Shown here: positions 62,661 through 64,000 of the stretch, piece by piece
Layout of the letters: the number at the start of each line of letters is the position of its first letter
Numbering within the stretch: position 1 is the stretch's first letter
The notes under the pieces: generated by a model
Seen by the model: only the letters and a program-made list of their open reading frames with translations
Databases searched by the model: none
Told to the model about the DNA's origin: nothing
Translations under genes and position numbers: made by a program
Assembly (NCBI GenBank): GCA_016845175.1
Contig: JAERTD010000011.1
Location: 124,001-188,000, forward strand
Length of the DNA: 64,000 bases
Reading direction: 5' to 3'
Source of the DNA: Bacteroidota bacterium
GTDB taxonomy: Bacteria; Bacteroidota; Bacteroidia; Bacteroidales; F082

Positions 62661-63542
62661 CTAGTCCACATCGAACTCCTCTATCAAAACCCCCATTTTA
62701 CCCATCTGATAGTCTCTCATGGCTTCCATGATCTCGGTTTGGTTGTTCATGACAAAGGGTCCATAGGTTGTTACTTCCTCTGCGATGGGTTCTCCAGCCA
62801 GTAGAATAGCCCTGCTTTTGGCGTGAGCTTCCAGGTGTACCTGGGTACCGTCGTTGTTAAACCAACTCAAGGTTTTATTTCCTATGGTTTCTGTTGAGTT
62901 GATGGTCAGTGAACCATCTAATTGATAAATAAACGCATTAAAGTTCTTAGCTATGGGTACAGCAAGTTTGGCACCGGCTTTCAACTCAAGGCGCAGGGCT
63001 AATAGGGGTGAATAAGGCTTGATTTTCCCTTCTAAACCCTTGAATAAACCACAAACAACGGCTACCTGTGCATGTCCATCTTCAGTAGTGTAAACTGGTG
63101 TCTCCAGAGCTTGTAAAGGCTGATATGAGGGGATATCCATCTTATGTTTGGCAGGAATATTTACCCAGAATTGTATGATCTCAAAGGCTCCTCCATTTTC
63201 TGCTATCTCTTTGGTAGGCCTTTCGCTATGAACAATTCCCATACCGCTATTCATCCATTGGGTACCACCTGCAGAAACAATACTATTATTATTTCTCGAA
63301 TCTCTGTGATGCACCGCTCCCTTAAATATAAAGGTAACCGGAGCAAAACCACGATGGGGGTGGGGACCTACACCCAGGTCCTGCTGTTTCCTGCCACCGG
63401 TGTGTGTAAGCGCCCAGTGATGTACCAAAAGAAAGGGATCAATCTGATCCACACTCCGGTAAGGTAGTGGTTGTTCCAGCATGATGCCACCCATATTAAT
63501 TTTGGGTGCTATGATTGTTCTTTTTATGGTTCTGTTAGTCAT
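62661..63542 (-). CDS. Pirin-family protein
   Basis: Read from ATG 63542 the product is 293 residues with the bicupin fold. The metal ligands expected in pirins are all present: His61 and His63 in GPHPHRGF, then His105 and Glu107 in GIVHSERP. Pirins may act as quercetinase-like dioxygenases or redox sensors. It follows a MarR gene with a 51-nt spacer that holds two operator-like dyads. ATG 63560 would add six residues and lies inside the first dyad, so it is not preferred. Confidence 0.9.
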   Translation of the reverse strand: MTNRTIKRTIIAPKINMGGIMLEQPLPYRSVDQIDPFLLVHHWALTHTGGRKQQDLGVGPHPHRGFAPVTFIFKGAVHHRDSRNNNSIVSAGGTQWMNSGMGIVHSERPTKEIAENGGAFEIIQFWVNIPAKHKMDIPSYQPLQALETPVYTTEDGHAQVAVVCGLFKGLEGKIKPYSPLLALRLELKAGAKLAVPIAKNFNAFIYQLDGSLTINSTETIGNKTLSWFNNDGTQVHLEAHAKSRAILLAGEPIAEEVTTYGPFVMNNQTEIMEAMRDYQMGKMGVLIEEFDVD

Positions 63543-63550
63543 CTTATCTG

Positions 63551-63576
63551 TTGTTAACAATATATGTTGTAAACAT
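63551..63576 (-). promoter_or_regulatory. Two adjacent dyads between the MarR and pirin genes
   Basis: TTGTTAACAA at 63551-63560 is a perfect 10-bp palindrome, and ATGTT-GTA-AACAT at 63564-63576 is a second dyad of the same TGTT/AACA type. They lie 9-34 nt before the pirin ATG. MarR proteins bind such AT-rich dyads, and the gene just upstream is a MarR regulator. Confidence 0.5.
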
Positions 63577-63593
63577 GTGTTTTAGTAAAATTT

Positions 63594-64000
63594 TTATTTC
63601 CTTATGCGTCTTAGTATTTCTGAGGTTTGTTCTGCCTCTGTCACTGACACAATATCTTCAAAATAGCGACCCAATACTTTTTGAAACTCAGGCGTGATGG
63701 CTTCCAGCATCTGCAAAGCTTTATCGGTAATGGTGACATCTATTTTTCTTCGATTTTTGGGGCAGGTATTTCTGCACAACAAATCCTTGTTTACCAGCCT
63801 GTCAATCAAGCGCGTTACATCCGAATTCGTAAACATGATGGTGTCTTTTATCTCCTTTACCGAAAGTGGTTCCGGGTGAGCAAATTGCACATTTTTCAGG
63901 ATGTTGAATTGGGCATGTGTAATTCCAAATCCCTTCAATACCTTAGATATTTTCTCATCAATCCAGTTGGAAGTGTGGATAATATCGATCACCATGCGTT
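63594..64000 (-). CDS. MarR-family transcriptional regulator (N-terminus beyond the window)
   Basis: The frame is open to the right edge; an ATG at 63995 is available but the reading continues past it, and MarR proteins usually have about ten more residues. The winged-helix pattern is clear: FGITHAQFNILKNVQ, then the recognition helix MFTNSDVTRLIDRLVNKDLL and the wing RNTCPKNRRKIDVTITDKA. A cysteine in the wing (NTCPKN) could give redox sensitivity but this is untested. It precedes pirin and YceI genes on the same strand, and the dyads between suggest it controls them. Confidence 0.85.
   Translation of the reverse strand, partial: RMVIDIIHTSNWIDEKISKVLKGFGITHAQFNILKNVQFAHPEPLSVKEIKDTIMFTNSDVTRLIDRLVNKDLLCRNTCPKNRRKIDVTITDKALQMLEAITPEFQKVLGRYFEDIVSVTEAEQTSEILRRIRK

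Noticed and set aside
1-64000. CRISPR arrays, insertion sequences, integrases, phage genes, rRNA
   Set aside because: I looked for regularly spaced repeats, transposase motifs, terminal inverted repeats and rRNA signatures and saw none.

Overview
The window looks like a chromosomal stretch of a Bacteroidota bacterium, most likely of the Cytophagales or a related marine or soil lineage. The evidence is a set of families largely confined to or typical of that phylum: a FeoA-FeoB fusion, glutamine synthetase type III, and DUF3078, DUF3127, DUF3857, DUF4199, DUF4831 and DUF5063 proteins. Several starts are preceded by the Bacteroidota promoter form (a TTG-type -33 box about 18 to 20 nt before TAnnTTTG) rather than by Shine-Dalgarno sequences. 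By eye the base composition is about 40% GC and fairly even. I see no rRNA, CRISPR array, insertion sequence, integrase or phage gene. The only RNA genes I can support are tRNA-Lys(TTT) and the small SRP RNA.

Layout. 1-8.7 kb is housekeeping and repair: a PD40 propeller lipoprotein cut by the left edge, uvrA, an ECF-type sigma factor with a small follower protein, nth, then bcp-recA-TPR lipoprotein, and an orphan Hpt protein. 8.8-11.4 kb is feoAB, with a strong palindrome upstream. 11.5-17.0 kb is a leftward nucleotide-sugar operon (ugd, UDP-glucuronate decarboxylase, rfbD, phosphosugar mutase, DUF5063). 17.1-22.4 kb holds a DUF3078 protein, an S9 peptidase lipoprotein whose promoter carries a perfect palindrome, and a secreted clan GH-A-like glycosidase. 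22.6-27.5 kb holds an Omp85-type barrel, a membrane-protein gene broken by an in-frame TAA, a variant peptide deformylase, two unrecognised proteins and a BACON-like lipoprotein. 27.8-28.8 kb carries tRNA-Lys, a YrdC/Sua5 protein and the SRP RNA.

28.8-33.3 kb is a surface-glycan group (two DUF4199 membrane proteins, GT2, SDR epimerase, GT4). 33.5-40.2 kb holds a ClC channel and then a tightly coupled gmhA-gmhB-SSS transporter-glutamine synthetase III run. 40.2-45.2 kb has DUF4831, kdsA, an EamA transporter, DUF3127 with an SSB-like acidic tail, a zinc-ribbon protein, exported MsrA and a cold-shock protein. 45.4-49.3 kb has two DUF3857 proteins, one with a transglutaminase triad and one that has lost the cysteine.

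49.3-57.0 kb is the most distinctive block: a tandem DUF1080 protein, DoxX, a Tat-type Gfo/Idh/MocA protein, a Tat-type TIM-barrel isomerase, a cytoplasmic Gfo/Idh/MocA protein, another Tat-type Gfo/Idh/MocA protein and a DUF1080 lipoprotein. I read it as a mostly periplasmic 3-keto-glycoside pathway in which DoxX may return electrons to the membrane. 57.0-64.0 kb holds aroC, a DUF819 permease, a metallo-beta-lactamase-fold hydrolase, a methyltransferase, a double-CDGSH iron-sulfur protein, and a YceI-pirin-MarR stress group with dyad operators. LPS functions recur across the window (kdsA, gmhA, gmhB, nucleotide sugars, glycosyltransferases).
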